Below are positions 42,071 to 52,785 of a stretch of 64,000 nt of DNA, piece by piece. The notes under the pieces were generated by a model that was not told where the DNA came from, searched no databases, and saw only the letters and a list, made by a program, of their open reading frames with translations. The stretch comes from Syntrophaceae bacterium (lineage in GTDB: Bacteria > Desulfobacterota > Syntrophia > Syntrophales > Smithellaceae), in contig JAHDKI010000001.1 in assembly GCA_018436925.1 (NCBI GenBank), forward strand, positions 174,103 through 238,102, given 5' to 3'. The position numbers and the translations under genes were made by a program. Each line of letters starts with the position of its first letter. Within the stretch, counting starts at the first letter, position 1.

Positions 42071-43799
42071 TGCCGTTTCCTTCGTCTTTGAATTGCAAAT
42101 TGTAAAGACGGTAGTATTCGCCTTTCTTCGCCAGCAGCGCGTCGTGCGTTCCTTCTTCGACAATCTCGCCGCCGGCCAGCGCGATAATCCGATCCGCGTT
42201 GCGGATGGTGGAAAGCCGGTGCGCGATGACCAGCGTCGTACGGCCCTTCATCAGATTGTCGAGCGCGTCTTGCACTTCGATTTCCGCTTCCGTGTCGAGC
42301 GACGACGTCGCTTCGTCGAGGATGAGGATCGGCGCGTCTTTGAGCAGCGCGCGCGCGATGGAGATGCGTTGTTTTTCGCCGCCGGACAGTTTTGTGCCCA
42401 ACTCGCCGATATTCGATTCATAGCCCTGTGGCAGGCGCATGATGAAGTCATGCGCGTTGGCGGCCTTCGCCGCGCGGATCACGGCATCGTCCGTGCGTTC
42501 GATGTCCCCATAGGCGATATTGTTGCGCACCGTGTCGTTAAACAGAATCGTCTGTTGCGTGACGATGGCCATCTGGCTGCGCAGGGAACGGACCGTGACG
42601 TCGCGAATATCACGGCCGTCGATCAGAACTCTTCCTTCCGAGACGTCATAGAACCGCGGAATCAGATTGACGAGAGTTGTTTTGCCTCCGCCGCTCATGC
42701 CGACGATGGCGAGCGTTTCGCCCGCCTTGATCTTCAGGTTGATGTTTTTGAGCACCGGGGTGTGTTCATACTTAAAGGTGACGTTTTCCAAAACGATTTC
42801 TTTTTCGATCGGCGGCAGATCGGCGGCGCCATGCCGGTCTTCGATGTCGGGCTTGCGGTCGATGATGCTGAAAATGCGCTCGCCGCCGGCGATGCCCTGA
42901 TTGATGGTGTTGTTGATATTGGTCAGACGCTTGATCGGCTCATACAGCATCAGGACGGCGGCCAGAAAAGAGAAAAAAGAACCGGGGGTCGAATGGCCTT
43001 CAATGACATTGTAGCCGCCGTAAAAGACGATGGCGGCAATGCCCAGTCCGCCCAGAAAATCCATCAGCGGGCTCGACAGGGCGCCGATCGAGACGATTTT
43101 CATGCCCAGTTTGAAAAGGCGTTCGTTTTCCTTCGCGAACCGGTCGCTTTCATATTTTTCCATACAGAACGCCTTGACAATGCGGGTGCCGGCGATGGTC
43201 TCCTGCAAAAGGGAGCTGAGCGTTCCCATGGTGGTTTGCGTGGACGTCGTGTATTTGCGGATCTTTTTTCCGAATTTGGCGATGGGATAGGCCGTGATCG
43301 GAAAAACAATCATGGCGATGAGCGCCAGCTTCCAGTCGAGATAGAAAACCACACCCACCAGGCCGATCAGGGTAATGGTATCTTTGACCAAGGCGGTGAT
43401 GGCTTCGGACGATGCCGACTGCACGGACAGGACGTCGTTGGTGATGCGCGACATCAAAAGGCCGGTCGGGTGCTCGGTAAAAAAAGACAAAGACTGCATT
43501 TGAATGCGTTCATAAAGCTTGCGGCGCAGGTCCGTCACGATGCGCAGGCCGATGGAATTCATCAAGATGACCTGGACATAATTGCACAGGTTTTTAAGCA
43601 GAAAGATGCCGACGATGGCAAAAGGGATCCATTTGAGCGCCGAGATGTCCTTGTTCATGAAAATGCCGTCGATCGCTTCTTTGGCGACCAGAGGGAGCGA
43701 CGAATGCAGGGCGCCTGCCGCCGTCATGCACACAGCGGCCAGAAGAAAGCGCCCGATATAGGGGCGGGCCATATTGACCAGTCGTTTGAATACGGTCAT
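42042..43799 (-). CDS. msbA: lipid A export ATP-binding/permease protein MsbA
   Basis: The 585-residue half-transporter has six membrane segments (about 1-320) and an ABC ATPase: LAIVGMSGGGKTTLVNLIPRFYD (Walker A), GTKLSGGEKQRISIARALLKDAPILILDEATSSLDTEAE. MsbA flips core-lipid A across the inner membrane. It lies between lpxB and lpxK, the usual setting, and overlaps lpxK. The size is standard. Confidence 0.95.
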   Translation of the reverse strand: MTVFKRLVNMARPYIGRFLLAAVCMTAAGALHSSLPLVAKEAIDGIFMNKDISALKWIPFAIVGIFLLKNLCNYVQVILMNSIGLRIVTDLRRKLYERIQMQSLSFFTEHPTGLLMSRITNDVLSVQSASSEAITALVKDTITLIGLVGVVFYLDWKLALIAMIVFPITAYPIAKFGKKIRKYTTSTQTTMGTLSSLLQETIAGTRIVKAFCMEKYESDRFAKENERLFKLGMKIVSIGALSSPLMDFLGGLGIAAIVFYGGYNVIEGHSTPGSFFSFLAAVLMLYEPIKRLTNINNTINQGIAGGERIFSIIDRKPDIEDRHGAADLPPIEKEIVLENVTFKYEHTPVLKNINLKIKAGETLAIVGMSGGGKTTLVNLIPRFYDVSEGRVLIDGRDIRDVTVRSLRSQMAIVTQQTILFNDTVRNNIAYGDIERTDDAVIRAAKAANAHDFIMRLPQGYESNIGELGTKLSGGEKQRISIARALLKDAPILILDEATSSLDTEAEIEVQDALDNLMKGRTTLVIAHRLSTIRNADRIIALAGGEIVEEGTHDALLAKKGEYYRLYNLQFKDEGNGNDRLAKDVE

Positions 43800-43803
43800 G
43801 TTC

Positions 43804-44967
43804 TTATCCTTTGATCAGGTTCCAGGCGATGGCCGCTGCGCGCGCCGCCGCGCCCGGAGATCCGAGGCTTTCCCGAATTCGGGAAAGCTCGGCTTTGATC
43901 GAACGTTTTTTTTCTTCATTTTGCAGGATCGCAAGCGCCTCTTTCGCGATGACCGGGCCGCAGGCGTCCTCCTGAATTAATTCCGGCATAATGGTTTTTC
44001 CGGCGATCAGATTGCAAAGTCCGATATGGCGGACCGCAACAATAAACCTCAGGGACCAATACTCGATTCTGGAGACTTTGTAAATGATGACGGTAGGCAC
44101 GCCCATTAACCCGGTTTCAAGCGTCACGGTGCCGGAGGTCGCAATAGCGAGATCCATGCAGGCGATCGTGTCGTAGGTTTTTCCGGAAACGACCGTAATC
44201 GGCAAATCGGCCGCGGCAATCCTTTCCTTGACGGATCTTTCATCAAGCGTCGAAGCAAGGGGCAGCACAAACTGCGCGTCGGGCATCTCTTCCAGGATGA
44301 TGCGGGCCGCGTCGAGCATATCGCCCAAAAGCTTTTGGATTTCGGCGGCCCGGCTGCCCGGCAGCAGGCCGATGGTCGGTTTGCTTTCGTCAAGCCCCAG
44401 CTCGCGCCGGGCTTCGGACGGAGAAAGCCGGGTTTTGATCAGATCCAGAAGGGGATGGCCGACAAAATCGACATGAAATCCCTTTTCCGCGTAAACGTCC
44501 ACTTCAAAAGGCAGGATGACGGCCATACGGTCCACCCGTTTCTTAATCTGCCGGATCCGCCCCTTGCGCCAGGCCCAAACCTGCGGGCTGATATAATAGA
44601 AAACCGGGACGCCGCTTTTTTTCGCGGCCCGGGCCACGACATTGAGATTAAAATCGGGATAATCAATTAAGACGACCAGATCCGGCTTCCACGTGCGAAG
44701 CAGATCCTTGATGCGCCGGCTGATGTTCCGCAGAAATCCCAGCTTCGGGACAATTTCCTTAAACCCGATGATGGCCATGTCGGAGGCATGCGCCAGAAGC
44801 CGCACCCCTTCGTCCCGCATGCAATTCCCGCCGATGCCGCAAAATTCGATGTCGGGATGGATTTTGCGCATCTCCTTGATCAATCCGGCGCCGTGAAGGT
44901 CTCCCGAGGCTTCTCCCGCGACGATCAGAACCCGGCGGGGGGTCGGCTGTTTTGGATCACCCGGCAT
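43804..44967 (-). CDS. lpxB: lipid-A-disaccharide synthase
   Basis: The 387-residue GT19 enzyme has VLIVAGEASGDLHGAGLIKEM, FYYISPQVWAWRKGRIRQIKKRVDRMAVILPFEVDVY, VGHPLLD, IGLLPGSRAAEI, and ATSGTVTLETGLMGVPTVIIYK. It joins UDP-diacyl-sugar with lipid X. Its start overlaps the end of the GnnB-like gene by 11 bases, so the lipid A sugar genes are translationally linked. Confidence 0.96.
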   Translation of the reverse strand: MPGDPKQPTPRRVLIVAGEASGDLHGAGLIKEMRKIHPDIEFCGIGGNCMRDEGVRLLAHASDMAIIGFKEIVPKLGFLRNISRRIKDLLRTWKPDLVVLIDYPDFNLNVVARAAKKSGVPVFYYISPQVWAWRKGRIRQIKKRVDRMAVILPFEVDVYAEKGFHVDFVGHPLLDLIKTRLSPSEARRELGLDESKPTIGLLPGSRAAEIQKLLGDMLDAARIILEEMPDAQFVLPLASTLDERSVKERIAAADLPITVVSGKTYDTIACMDLAIATSGTVTLETGLMGVPTVIIYKVSRIEYWSLRFIVAVRHIGLCNLIAGKTIMPELIQEDACGPVIAKEALAILQNEEKKRSIKAELSRIRESLGSPGAAARAAAIAWNLIKG

Positions 44968-46051
44968 GATTGATCACATCCGCGATCCGGCCGATTTCAT
45001 CCGGCGTCAATTCGGGGAACATCGGCAGCGACAACACCTCCTGCGCGCAGGTTTCGCTGATCGCGAGCGCGGGCGACGCGGGATAAAGCTTCAAAAACGC
45101 CTCCTGTCGATGCAGGGGAACCGGATAGTACACGGCCGAGGCGATGCCCGCCTGAGTCAGGGCGTCGGCAGCCTTTTGGCGATTTCGCATCCGCAGGGTG
45201 TATTGATGATAGACATGGCGGCAACCGGGGATTTCCGAAGGGGCGATCACGTCGTCCCGGCGAATGGCCTGCCGGTAGCGCTGCGCATTCTGGCGGCGAG
45301 CCTCGTTCATGGCGTCGATTCTTTTGAGCTTGACGCGCAAAATGGCGGCCTGGATCTCATCGAGGCGGCTGTTGTAGCCGACATCGGCGTGATAATAGCG
45401 CTCGCGGGAACCGTGGTTGCGCAGCATGCGGACTTTCTCGGCGATGTCGTCTGCGGCCGTGACGATCATGCCGCCGTCGCCGTAGCACCCCAGATTTTTG
45501 CTGGGGAAAAAGCTGAAGCAACCCGCATCGCCGAAGGCGCCCACGGGTTTGCCTGAATACGTCGCGCCGAAGGCCTGCGCGCAATCCTCGATCACCCGTA
45601 GGGAATGCCTTCGCGCGATGTCGAGGATGGGATTCACGTCGGCGGGATGGCCGAAAAGGTGTACGGGAATAATCGCCCTGGTTTTCGGCGTGACGGCCGC
45701 TTCGATTTTTGCCGGATCGATATTGAAATTCCCCGGGTGGATATCCACGAAGACCGGACGGGCGCCCACGAGCGCCACCACTTCAGCCGTGGCGATAAAC
45801 GTAAACGGCGTCGTGATGACTTCGTCGCCCGGCCCCACGCCGCAGGCGCGAAGCGCCAGTAAAAGCGCGTCCGTTCCGTTGGCGACGCCGATCGCGTGCG
45901 GCAGACCGTGATAGGCCGCGACGTCTTTTTCGAGGGCCGATACATTGGGGCCCAAAATAAACTGGGTTTGCGCCAGAACATCGGCGACCGCCTCATCAAT
46001 TTCTGTTTTGAGCGACTGATACTGCCGCTTTAAATCAACCATCGGGATCAT
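44957..46051 (-). CDS. DegT/DnrJ/EryC1 aminotransferase, likely UDP-GlcNAc3N aminotransferase (GnnB-like)
   Basis: The 364-residue PLP enzyme has GVANGTDALLLALRACGVGPGDEVITTPFTFIATAEVV, VIEDCAQAFGATYSGKPVGAFGDAGCFSFFPSKNLGCYGDGGM (Lys of FFPSKNLG binds PLP), and RNHGSRERYYHADVGYNSRLDEIQAAILRVKL. The family transaminates 3- or 4-keto sugars. Its position directly between lpxA and lpxB, next to a Gfo/Idh oxidoreductase, is the arrangement of gnnA/gnnB in Acidithiobacillus ferrooxidans. There the pair makes UDP-2,3-diamino-GlcNAc for amide-linked lipid A. The sugar function is inferred from that context. Confidence 0.88.
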   Translation of the reverse strand: MIPMVDLKRQYQSLKTEIDEAVADVLAQTQFILGPNVSALEKDVAAYHGLPHAIGVANGTDALLLALRACGVGPGDEVITTPFTFIATAEVVALVGARPVFVDIHPGNFNIDPAKIEAAVTPKTRAIIPVHLFGHPADVNPILDIARRHSLRVIEDCAQAFGATYSGKPVGAFGDAGCFSFFPSKNLGCYGDGGMIVTAADDIAEKVRMLRNHGSRERYYHADVGYNSRLDEIQAAILRVKLKRIDAMNEARRQNAQRYRQAIRRDDVIAPSEIPGCRHVYHQYTLRMRNRQKAADALTQAGIASAVYYPVPLHRQEAFLKLYPASPALAISETCAQEVLSLPMFPELTPDEIGRIADVINHAG

Positions 46052-47004
46052 AACGGGAGGTCCTCATGCGTTTTCATTTTTTGAAGAATCTCTTCGGCCA
46101 GGGCCAGTGATTTGCGGCCTTCCTCGCCGGTAACCGGCGGGGCTGTTCGTGTTTGGACCGCGTGGACAAACGCACGGATTTCCTCTTCCAACGGATCATG
46201 GCTGCCGATGTCGATCTGGTTTTGAACGATCTGCTGCCTGCCGTCGGGCCCCGCCGCTTTGGAAAGCGACAGGATCTCCCGTTTGCGCGTATCCACGGCG
46301 TGATAGCCCTCGGGGCCGAAGAAACGGAGCTTCTGCATGGTTTTGGCGCTGATGCGGCTGGCCGTGATGTTGGCGATGCATCCGCAGGCGAAAGAAAGCC
46401 TCACATTCGAGATGTCGATTTTATCGGAAAGCACCGGCACGCCGACCGCTTCGACATTAACCAGCTCGGAGCGCACGAACTTTAAAATGATGTCGAGGTC
46501 GTGGATCATCAGATCGAGAATCACATCCACGTCCGTCCCCCGCTCGAAGAAGGGATGCAGACGATGCACTTCGATGAAAACCGGACGGGTGATGACTTTC
46601 TCCAGGGCCATGACGGCCGGGTTGAAGCGTTCCACGAAACCCACCTGAAACACGCATTGATGCTTTGCGGCAATCTCAAGCAGGTCGTCGGCTTCCGAAA
46701 CGGTCGCGCAAAGCGGTTTTTCGATAAGCACATCCACCCCCGCGGCCAGAAAATCCTTTGCCACGGCATGGTGGTATCCCGTGGGCACGCAGAGGCTGAC
46801 CGCTTCTACGCGGCCGAGAAGATCCCGATGATCCGAAAACGCATCGCCTCCGTAAAGGTCGGCGGCTTTGCGGGCCCGTTCCGGGTCGGTGTCGGAGACG
46901 CCGACGATTTCACAGGCGTCGATCTTTGAATACTTCTGTAAATGATAGTTGCCCAGGTGCCCGATGCCGACCACGCCGATTCTAATTTTTTTTTGTGCGG
47001 TCAT
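46048..47004 (-). CDS. Gfo/Idh/MocA oxidoreductase, likely UDP-GlcNAc 3-dehydrogenase (GnnA-like)
   Basis: The 318-residue NAD-dependent enzyme has the Rossmann motif IGVVGIGHLGNYHLQKYSK, VSLCVPTGYHHAVAKDFLAAGVDVLIEKPLCATVSEA (EKP motif), and HRLHPFFERGTDVDVILDLMIHDLDIILKFV. It would oxidise the 3-OH of UDP-GlcNAc to the 3-keto sugar used by the next gene's aminotransferase. The start at 47004 has AAAGGG upstream; the longer frame overlaps lpxA. Its stop overlaps the aminotransferase start (ATGA). Confidence 0.87.
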   Translation of the reverse strand: MTAQKKIRIGVVGIGHLGNYHLQKYSKIDACEIVGVSDTDPERARKAADLYGGDAFSDHRDLLGRVEAVSLCVPTGYHHAVAKDFLAAGVDVLIEKPLCATVSEADDLLEIAAKHQCVFQVGFVERFNPAVMALEKVITRPVFIEVHRLHPFFERGTDVDVILDLMIHDLDIILKFVRSELVNVEAVGVPVLSDKIDISNVRLSFACGCIANITASRISAKTMQKLRFFGPEGYHAVDTRKREILSLSKAAGPDGRQQIVQNQIDIGSHDPLEEEIRAFVHAVQTRTAPPVTGEEGRKSLALAEEILQKMKTHEDLPL

Positions 47005-47020
47005 AGATTCGCCCTTTTGT

Positions 47021-47794
47021 TCAACGGCAGATGCTTCGTTTAGAGGTTTCAATAAACTGGATGAAATGCCTCACTTCGGGACAGTCCTCCACGTCGGTCC
47101 GCGCTTTTTCCAGCGCTTCTTCCAATAGCAGATCGGAGCGGAAAATGATCCGGTAGGCGTGCTTCAGCGCCGCGATGGACCGCTCCGAAAAGCCTCGCCG
47201 CTGAAGGCCGATCAGATTGAGCCCGAAGAGACTTGCGCGGTTCCCGTTGGCCATCGTGTAGGGTGGAATGTCCTTGACGACGGCGGAGGCGCCGCCGACC
47301 ATGGCGTGCGCTCCCACGCGGCAGAACTGATGAACGCCGGAAAGCGGACTGACGATCGCGTAGTCTTCAATATCGACATGTCCGGCCAGCCCCGTCGAGT
47401 TGGCGATAATCACGTGATTTCCCAGTTTGCAATTATGCGCGATATGGACGTAGGCCATCAAGAGGTTGTGATCGCCCATGACGGTTGTGCCGGTGTCGGC
47501 CGTCGTGCCCCGGTGAATACTGACGTACTCTCTGATCGTGTTGAAGTTGCCGATGACGACGCCGGTTTTCTCGCCGCGAAACTTGAGGTCCTGAGGCGGG
47601 GCGCCGATGGAGCAGAACTGAAAAATATGGCAGCCTTCCCCGATCCGCGTGTAACGATCAATAACGGTGTGCGGCCCGATGATGGTGTTTTTTCCAATAG
47701 TGACATCCGATTCGATGATGGAATAGGGTCCGATTTCAACGCCTTCGTCCAGACGGACGTTGTCGGAGACGATCGCTGTGGGGTGGATTTTCAT
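47021..47794 (-). CDS. lpxA: UDP-N-acetylglucosamine (or diamino analogue) acyltransferase
   Basis: This 257-residue left-handed beta-helix protein has hexapeptide repeats. The catalytic region [12 protein letters not shown] contains the E. coli His125 equivalent, followed by LAGHV (His144 equivalent) and GVHQF (His160 equivalent). At the hydrocarbon-ruler position it keeps Gly (AMVGGASA, E. coli Gly173 equivalent), which in E. coli allows a C14 hydroxyacyl chain. Given the neighbouring gnnA/gnnB-like genes, its true substrate may be UDP-GlcNAc3N, forming an amide. It lies 3 bases after lpxD. fabZ, often between lpxD and lpxA, is absent. Confidence 0.95.
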   Translation of the reverse strand: MKIHPTAIVSDNVRLDEGVEIGPYSIIESDVTIGKNTIIGPHTVIDRYTRIGEGCHIFQFCSIGAPPQDLKFRGEKTGVVIGNFNTIREYVSIHRGTTADTGTTVMGDHNLLMAYVHIAHNCKLGNHVIIANSTGLAGHVDIEDYAIVSPLSGVHQFCRVGAHAMVGGASAVVKDIPPYTMANGNRASLFGLNLIGLQRRGFSERSIAALKHAYRIIFRSDLLLEEALEKARTDVEDCPEVRHFIQFIETSKRSICR

Positions 47795-47797
47795 AGG

Positions 47798-48841
47798 TTA
47801 TTTTTCACCTGTCTTGAGAAGAGATTGCTTAAGGCTGTCCAATTGTTTTTGCAGCTCCGAGAGTTGCGCCCGCATCTGCGGCAGTTTGGTCTTGGTCAGT
47901 TCCACCTTCATCCATTCCCGGTAAGGAAGAAACGGTGTGCCGCCGCCGACCATGCCGGCCGGAACATCCTTGTGAATGCTCGCGCCCGCGCCGATTCGGG
48001 CGTTGTCGCCGATGGTGATATGACCGACGATCCCCGCCTGGCCGCCGATCAGGACGCTCCGGCCGATCGTTGTGGAGCCGGAAATGCCCACTTGGGCGGC
48101 AATGGCCGTATTTTCACCGATGACGACGTTATGCGCGACCTGAACCAGATTGTCAATCTTTACATTGCGCTGAATCCAGGTTTTACCCAGCGTCGCGCGG
48201 TCCACGGTGGAGTTGGCGCCGATTTCAACGTCGTCGTCGATCTGGACGATTCCGACCTGGGGGATTTTGATGTTGGAGATGCCGGGTGCGGCAAAACCGA
48301 ATCCGTCCGCGCCGACAACGACGCCCGCGTGCAGAATAACCCGTTTGCCGATAACGCAGGAGGCATAGACGCACACGTTGGGATATAAAACGGCGCGCTC
48401 GCCGATCGTTGCGTTTCGGCCGATAAAAACGCCCGGATAAAGCACCGCGCCGGGATCGACCCTGGCGCCGCGGCCGATAAAACAGCGGGGATAGATCACC
48501 GCCTCGGGTGAGACCAGCGCTCCGTCTTCGACCACGGCGCCGGGATGAATGCCCGCATCGCCGTGGTCGACGGGATAAAAAAGGCTCATCGCTTTGCCGA
48601 AAGCCGCGTAGGGATCGTCGCAGATAATCAGGTTTTTGCCGGGCGCTTCGGTTCCGGGGGAAACCAGAATCGCCGTCGCCTTCGTCGCGGCCAGAAGCTT
48701 GGCGTGCTTGCGGTCCGCGACAAAGGTGAGGTCTCCCTCACCCGCCTCTCCGATGGGACGGATGTCGCGGATGACGGCCCGAGGGTCCCCGGCGAGCCCG
48801 GCGCCGAGCTTCGCGGCGATGTCTTGCAGAGTCATCTGCAT
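47798..48841 (-). CDS. lpxD: UDP-3-O-acylglucosamine N-acyltransferase
   Basis: The 347-residue protein has an N-terminal uridine-binding domain (about 1-100) and a long hexapeptide beta-helix ([41 protein letters not shown] and so on), with [31 protein letters not shown] at the catalytic His (VAHNV). The C-terminal helix [25 protein letters not shown] probably forms the trimer coil. It adds the second hydroxyacyl chain in lipid A synthesis. Two nearby Met codons at the start are both possible. Confidence 0.95.
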   Translation of the reverse strand: MQMTLQDIAAKLGAGLAGDPRAVIRDIRPIGEAGEGDLTFVADRKHAKLLAATKATAILVSPGTEAPGKNLIICDDPYAAFGKAMSLFYPVDHGDAGIHPGAVVEDGALVSPEAVIYPRCFIGRGARVDPGAVLYPGVFIGRNATIGERAVLYPNVCVYASCVIGKRVILHAGVVVGADGFGFAAPGISNIKIPQVGIVQIDDDVEIGANSTVDRATLGKTWIQRNVKIDNLVQVAHNVVIGENTAIAAQVGISGSTTIGRSVLIGGQAGIVGHITIGDNARIGAGASIHKDVPAGMVGGGTPFLPYREWMKVELTKTKLPQMRAQLSELQKQLDSLKQSLLKTGEK

Positions 48842-48855
48842 AGTCCGGTCCTCTG

Positions 48856-49386
48856 TTATTTCTTACCTGCGGGCAGTTTATTGAATTCTTCAACCACTTT
48901 TTTGCTGATGTCACGGCTTTTGTCGTAGTAGGGCATCGGCATGCTGGCGATATCCAGAACGAGCGTGTACTTTTCTTTTTCCGCAATAGTGTTGACCACT
49001 TTCAGAATTTCGGGAAAGAGTTTCTCGAACATGTCTTTGTCGAGATTGGACAGCTCCGTGTTGGCGTCGCGCACCATCAGTTCATAGTCGCGAAGTTTTT
49101 TCTGGTACTCTGTTTCTTTGTCGCGGCGCGCCTGAGCCGTCATGATGGAGCTCTTTGTTTCGATATCTTTTTTGATGGCCTGAATGTCTTTTTCCAGGGC
49201 GCCGATTTCCGCCTGTTTTTTCTCTGCGACCTTCTTGAGCTCGTCCGACGCCTTCTTGCCGGCGTTGGAGTTCTTCATGATTTCCCGGACATTGATAAAC
49301 GCGATTTTATCCTGAGCAAAAGCCTGGGACACGCCAACCGCCAAAAACGCGCAAAGAGCCGCGATCAGAACCAACTGTTTTTTCAT
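48856..49386 (-). CDS. skp: OmpH/Skp-family periplasmic chaperone
   Basis: The 176-residue protein has a signal peptide ([24 protein letters not shown]). [53 protein letters not shown] forms the long coiled-coil arm, and the C-terminal strand region has [31 protein letters not shown]. Skp carries unfolded outer-membrane proteins to BamA, which is encoded just upstream, 65 bases away. Confidence 0.92.
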   Translation of the reverse strand: MKKQLVLIAALCAFLAVGVSQAFAQDKIAFINVREIMKNSNAGKKASDELKKVAEKKQAEIGALEKDIQAIKKDIETKSSIMTAQARRDKETEYQKKLRDYELMVRDANTELSNLDKDMFEKLFPEILKVVNTIAEKEKYTLVLDIASMPMPYYDKSRDISKKVVEEFNKLPAGKK

Positions 49387-49451
49387 TTTTTAAGTCTCCT
49401 TCCTGAATGTTAAAATCATCCGCATGAAACCGGAGCCGGTTCCATGCCCTC

Positions 49452-52089
49452 CTACATAAACATGCCGATGGTGAATTCCCAGCGGCCTTTCGATTCGTCA
49501 ATCAGATTTCTGCGGTCGAGCACCCAGCCGTATTCCAGGCGCAGGGGGCCGATCGGGGAATACCAGCGCACCCCGACGCCCGCGGTCTGGCATAAATCGT
49601 CGAGATAAATGCCGCTGTTCCAGGTATTGCCGGCGTCATAGAAAACCACCCCTTTCATGCCCGCGTCCTTAATGAGCGGGAAGATCAACTCCAGGCTGAA
49701 ATTGACCATCCGGGTGCCGCCGATGACATCCGAGGTTCCGGGATTTGTGGGGCCGACATAGCGCAGGCCCCGCAGAGACGTGATGCCGCCCAGCACAAAC
49801 CGTTCGTAGACGGGGATCTTGGAATCGTCGTCGTCGTTATTCTGCAAAAAGCCGACCCGCCCTTTCGCGCAGAACACGAAATCCAAGGGCAGTGGATAGT
49901 AATAGGACGCGGCGGCCTGGTATTTCGTGAAGTGCGCGTTGCCGCCCAGAACGCCGCCCGCCTGCTGAATCGAGAGGCTGGCTTTGACGCCCTTTGAGGG
50001 GAACATGGTGTCATCCGTGGTGTCCCGCAGCAGGGAGAAAGTCACCGAGCTGGTGATGCGTTCTCCGGCCTGCAGCTTGATGTATTCGGATGCCGTGTCC
50101 TGATTGACATCCCGAATGTCGTCGAAGCTCAAACGGTAGCCCACATAACCGATGATCTTTTCGATGAGCGGGTAGCCGACGGTCAGTCCGCCGCCTTGTG
50201 TTTGCAGAGTGTAGGAATCGTATTCCTTTTTATAGCGCCACAGGTCGGCCTTGGCCCACAGCGGCAGATCGAAGAGCGCCGGTTCGGTGAACGACAGCTC
50301 GTACTGATTGGTTCTGGAGCCCAGCGTCGCCTTCAGGTTGAGAATCTGGCCATAGCCGAGGAAATTCTGCTGTGTGACCTGCCCCATGATGATCGCCTGA
50401 TCCACCGCGCTGTATCCTGCGCCGATCATGAACATGCCGGTGTTTTTCTCTTTCACGTGAATGTTGACGTCCATCTTGTCTTCATCGGCTTTGGCGGTCT
50501 GGATATCGATTTCCTCGAAATAGCGCAGCTGATTGAGCCTTTCATAGCTGTTTTTCAATTTGGTGCTGGAATACAGATCGCCTTCAACGAGCGACAACTG
50601 GCGCCGGATGACCTTGTCGCGGGTGATGGTGTTGCCGGTGATGCCGATGCGGGAGATGTAGATCAGCTCTCCTTTGGCCAGGCGAAAGTCGATATCCACA
50701 AGCTGTTCTTTTTCCCGAATCGTGATCTTCGGGTCGACATCGGCATGGGCGTATCCTTCATCCTGGGCCGCCTGAGAGATCATTTCGATGTCCTTGAGCA
50801 CGGCTTCGCGGTCGTAATGCCGGCCCGATTTCGTCTTGAGCTTGTCGAGCAGCTCCGTGCGCGGTTTGTTCAGAAAATCGCCGGAAATTCCGACGGAGCC
50901 GACGTTGAACCGCTTGCCCTCACGGACGGGGATTTTGATGTAGATGCCCTTGCCGTCGTGAGTGACGACGGGATCGCCGATCTGGGCGTTGATGTAGCCG
51001 CTGTTGAAATAGAAGGCGTTGATTTTCTGAATGTCCTGAAGCAAGGCGGCGGTCTGGAGAATGCCCGTATCGGTGATAAAACCCAGCAGCGTCCGTTCCG
51101 AAGTCGTCATCATATTGACGAGTTGTTTGTTGGTAAAGGCCTCGATCCCGTCAAAAACGATTGAGCGGATATAGACCCGGCTGTTTTCTTCAATTTCCAG
51201 GACCACCCGGTAGTCTTTTTCGCCGTCGCGTTCGATCCGTTCCGATATTTTGGCGTTGTAATATCCTTTGCCGTCGTAGAGCTCCTTAATTTTCTGGATG
51301 TCCGCCTTGAGACGGTCGGGATTCAGGCTCTGCCGGGTTTTCACCGTCATCACCTCAAGAATGTCGTCGCGCTTGAGGGCCTTGTTGCCGATGATGAGAA
51401 TCTCCGAAATAAGACCCTTTTCCTGAACTGTAAAGGTGATGACCCGGCCTTGGGGTTCTGTGGCGACCGAGGCGGACACGTCCAGGAAGAAGCCCATTTT
51501 AAAAATGGTTCGGATGTCATCCGTGAGCGCCGCCGGATCGTAGAGGCGGCCGGGTCGGCTTTTGATATGCTCCGTGATGGCTGCGGCGCTGATTTTGCGA
51601 TTTCCCGCCACGTCCACCCGCGCGATAACCTCGATCAGTCCCAGCGCGCTCAAAAGGGATGTTTTGAGTTTCGCGGCCAGGGCGTCGAGGCCGTCAGGGG
51701 TTTTGCCCGATACGGATATCGGCGGCAGAGTCGTTCCGCCTGCGACATCCATGACCCGGGCGTCGACATTCAGGGTTCCCCCGAATCGGGTGATGGAGCC
51801 TTCGAGCACGTAGTCGATGTTTCGGGCCTTTGCGGCCTCCAGAATTTTTTTCAGACCGGCTTGGGTTGCGCTTCCCGCCGGGGCCGGGTGGTCTGCCACC
51901 TCAAGACGCTGTTCTTTTTTCAATTCGGTCTTCAGAAGGTTTAAAAACGATTGCTGAAGCTCCGACGCGCCGGTTTGGCTGTAGACGTCGAAGGGTTGAA
52001 TCAGAATCTTCTTGACGGACTGGGCCTGGGCCGAGCAAGGCAGCAAGCAGGCTGTCCACAACAGGAGGATCAGAAGTCTCACGGCGAGT

Positions 52090-52103
<14 letters not shown>
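49452..52103 (-). CDS. bamA: outer-membrane protein assembly factor BamA with an extra N-terminal domain
   Basis: The 883-residue protein has a signal peptide, then about 125 extra residues (27-155; KKILIQPFDVYSQTGASELQ... DYVLEGSITRFGGTLNVDARVMD). These look like a TolB-N/FlgO-type alpha/beta domain and are absent from E. coli BamA (810). Five POTRA domains follow (about 157-545), beginning VARVDVAGNRKISAAAI-like, and then the 16-strand barrel with the conserved loop-6 SLRGLRYVGP and a C-terminal strand ending FTIGMFM. It inserts beta-barrel proteins. Its start overlaps lolD by 14 bases. Two adjacent Met codons are possible starts. Confidence 0.93.
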
Positions 52104-52761
<658 letters not shown>

Positions 52762-52785
52762 GAATACCCGCCTGTACGGCCTTGC

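Noticed and set aside
42093..43814. 573-codon plus-strand frame
   Set aside because: It is antisense to msbA, has no motif, and its amino-acid composition is typical of a shadow frame in GC-rich DNA.
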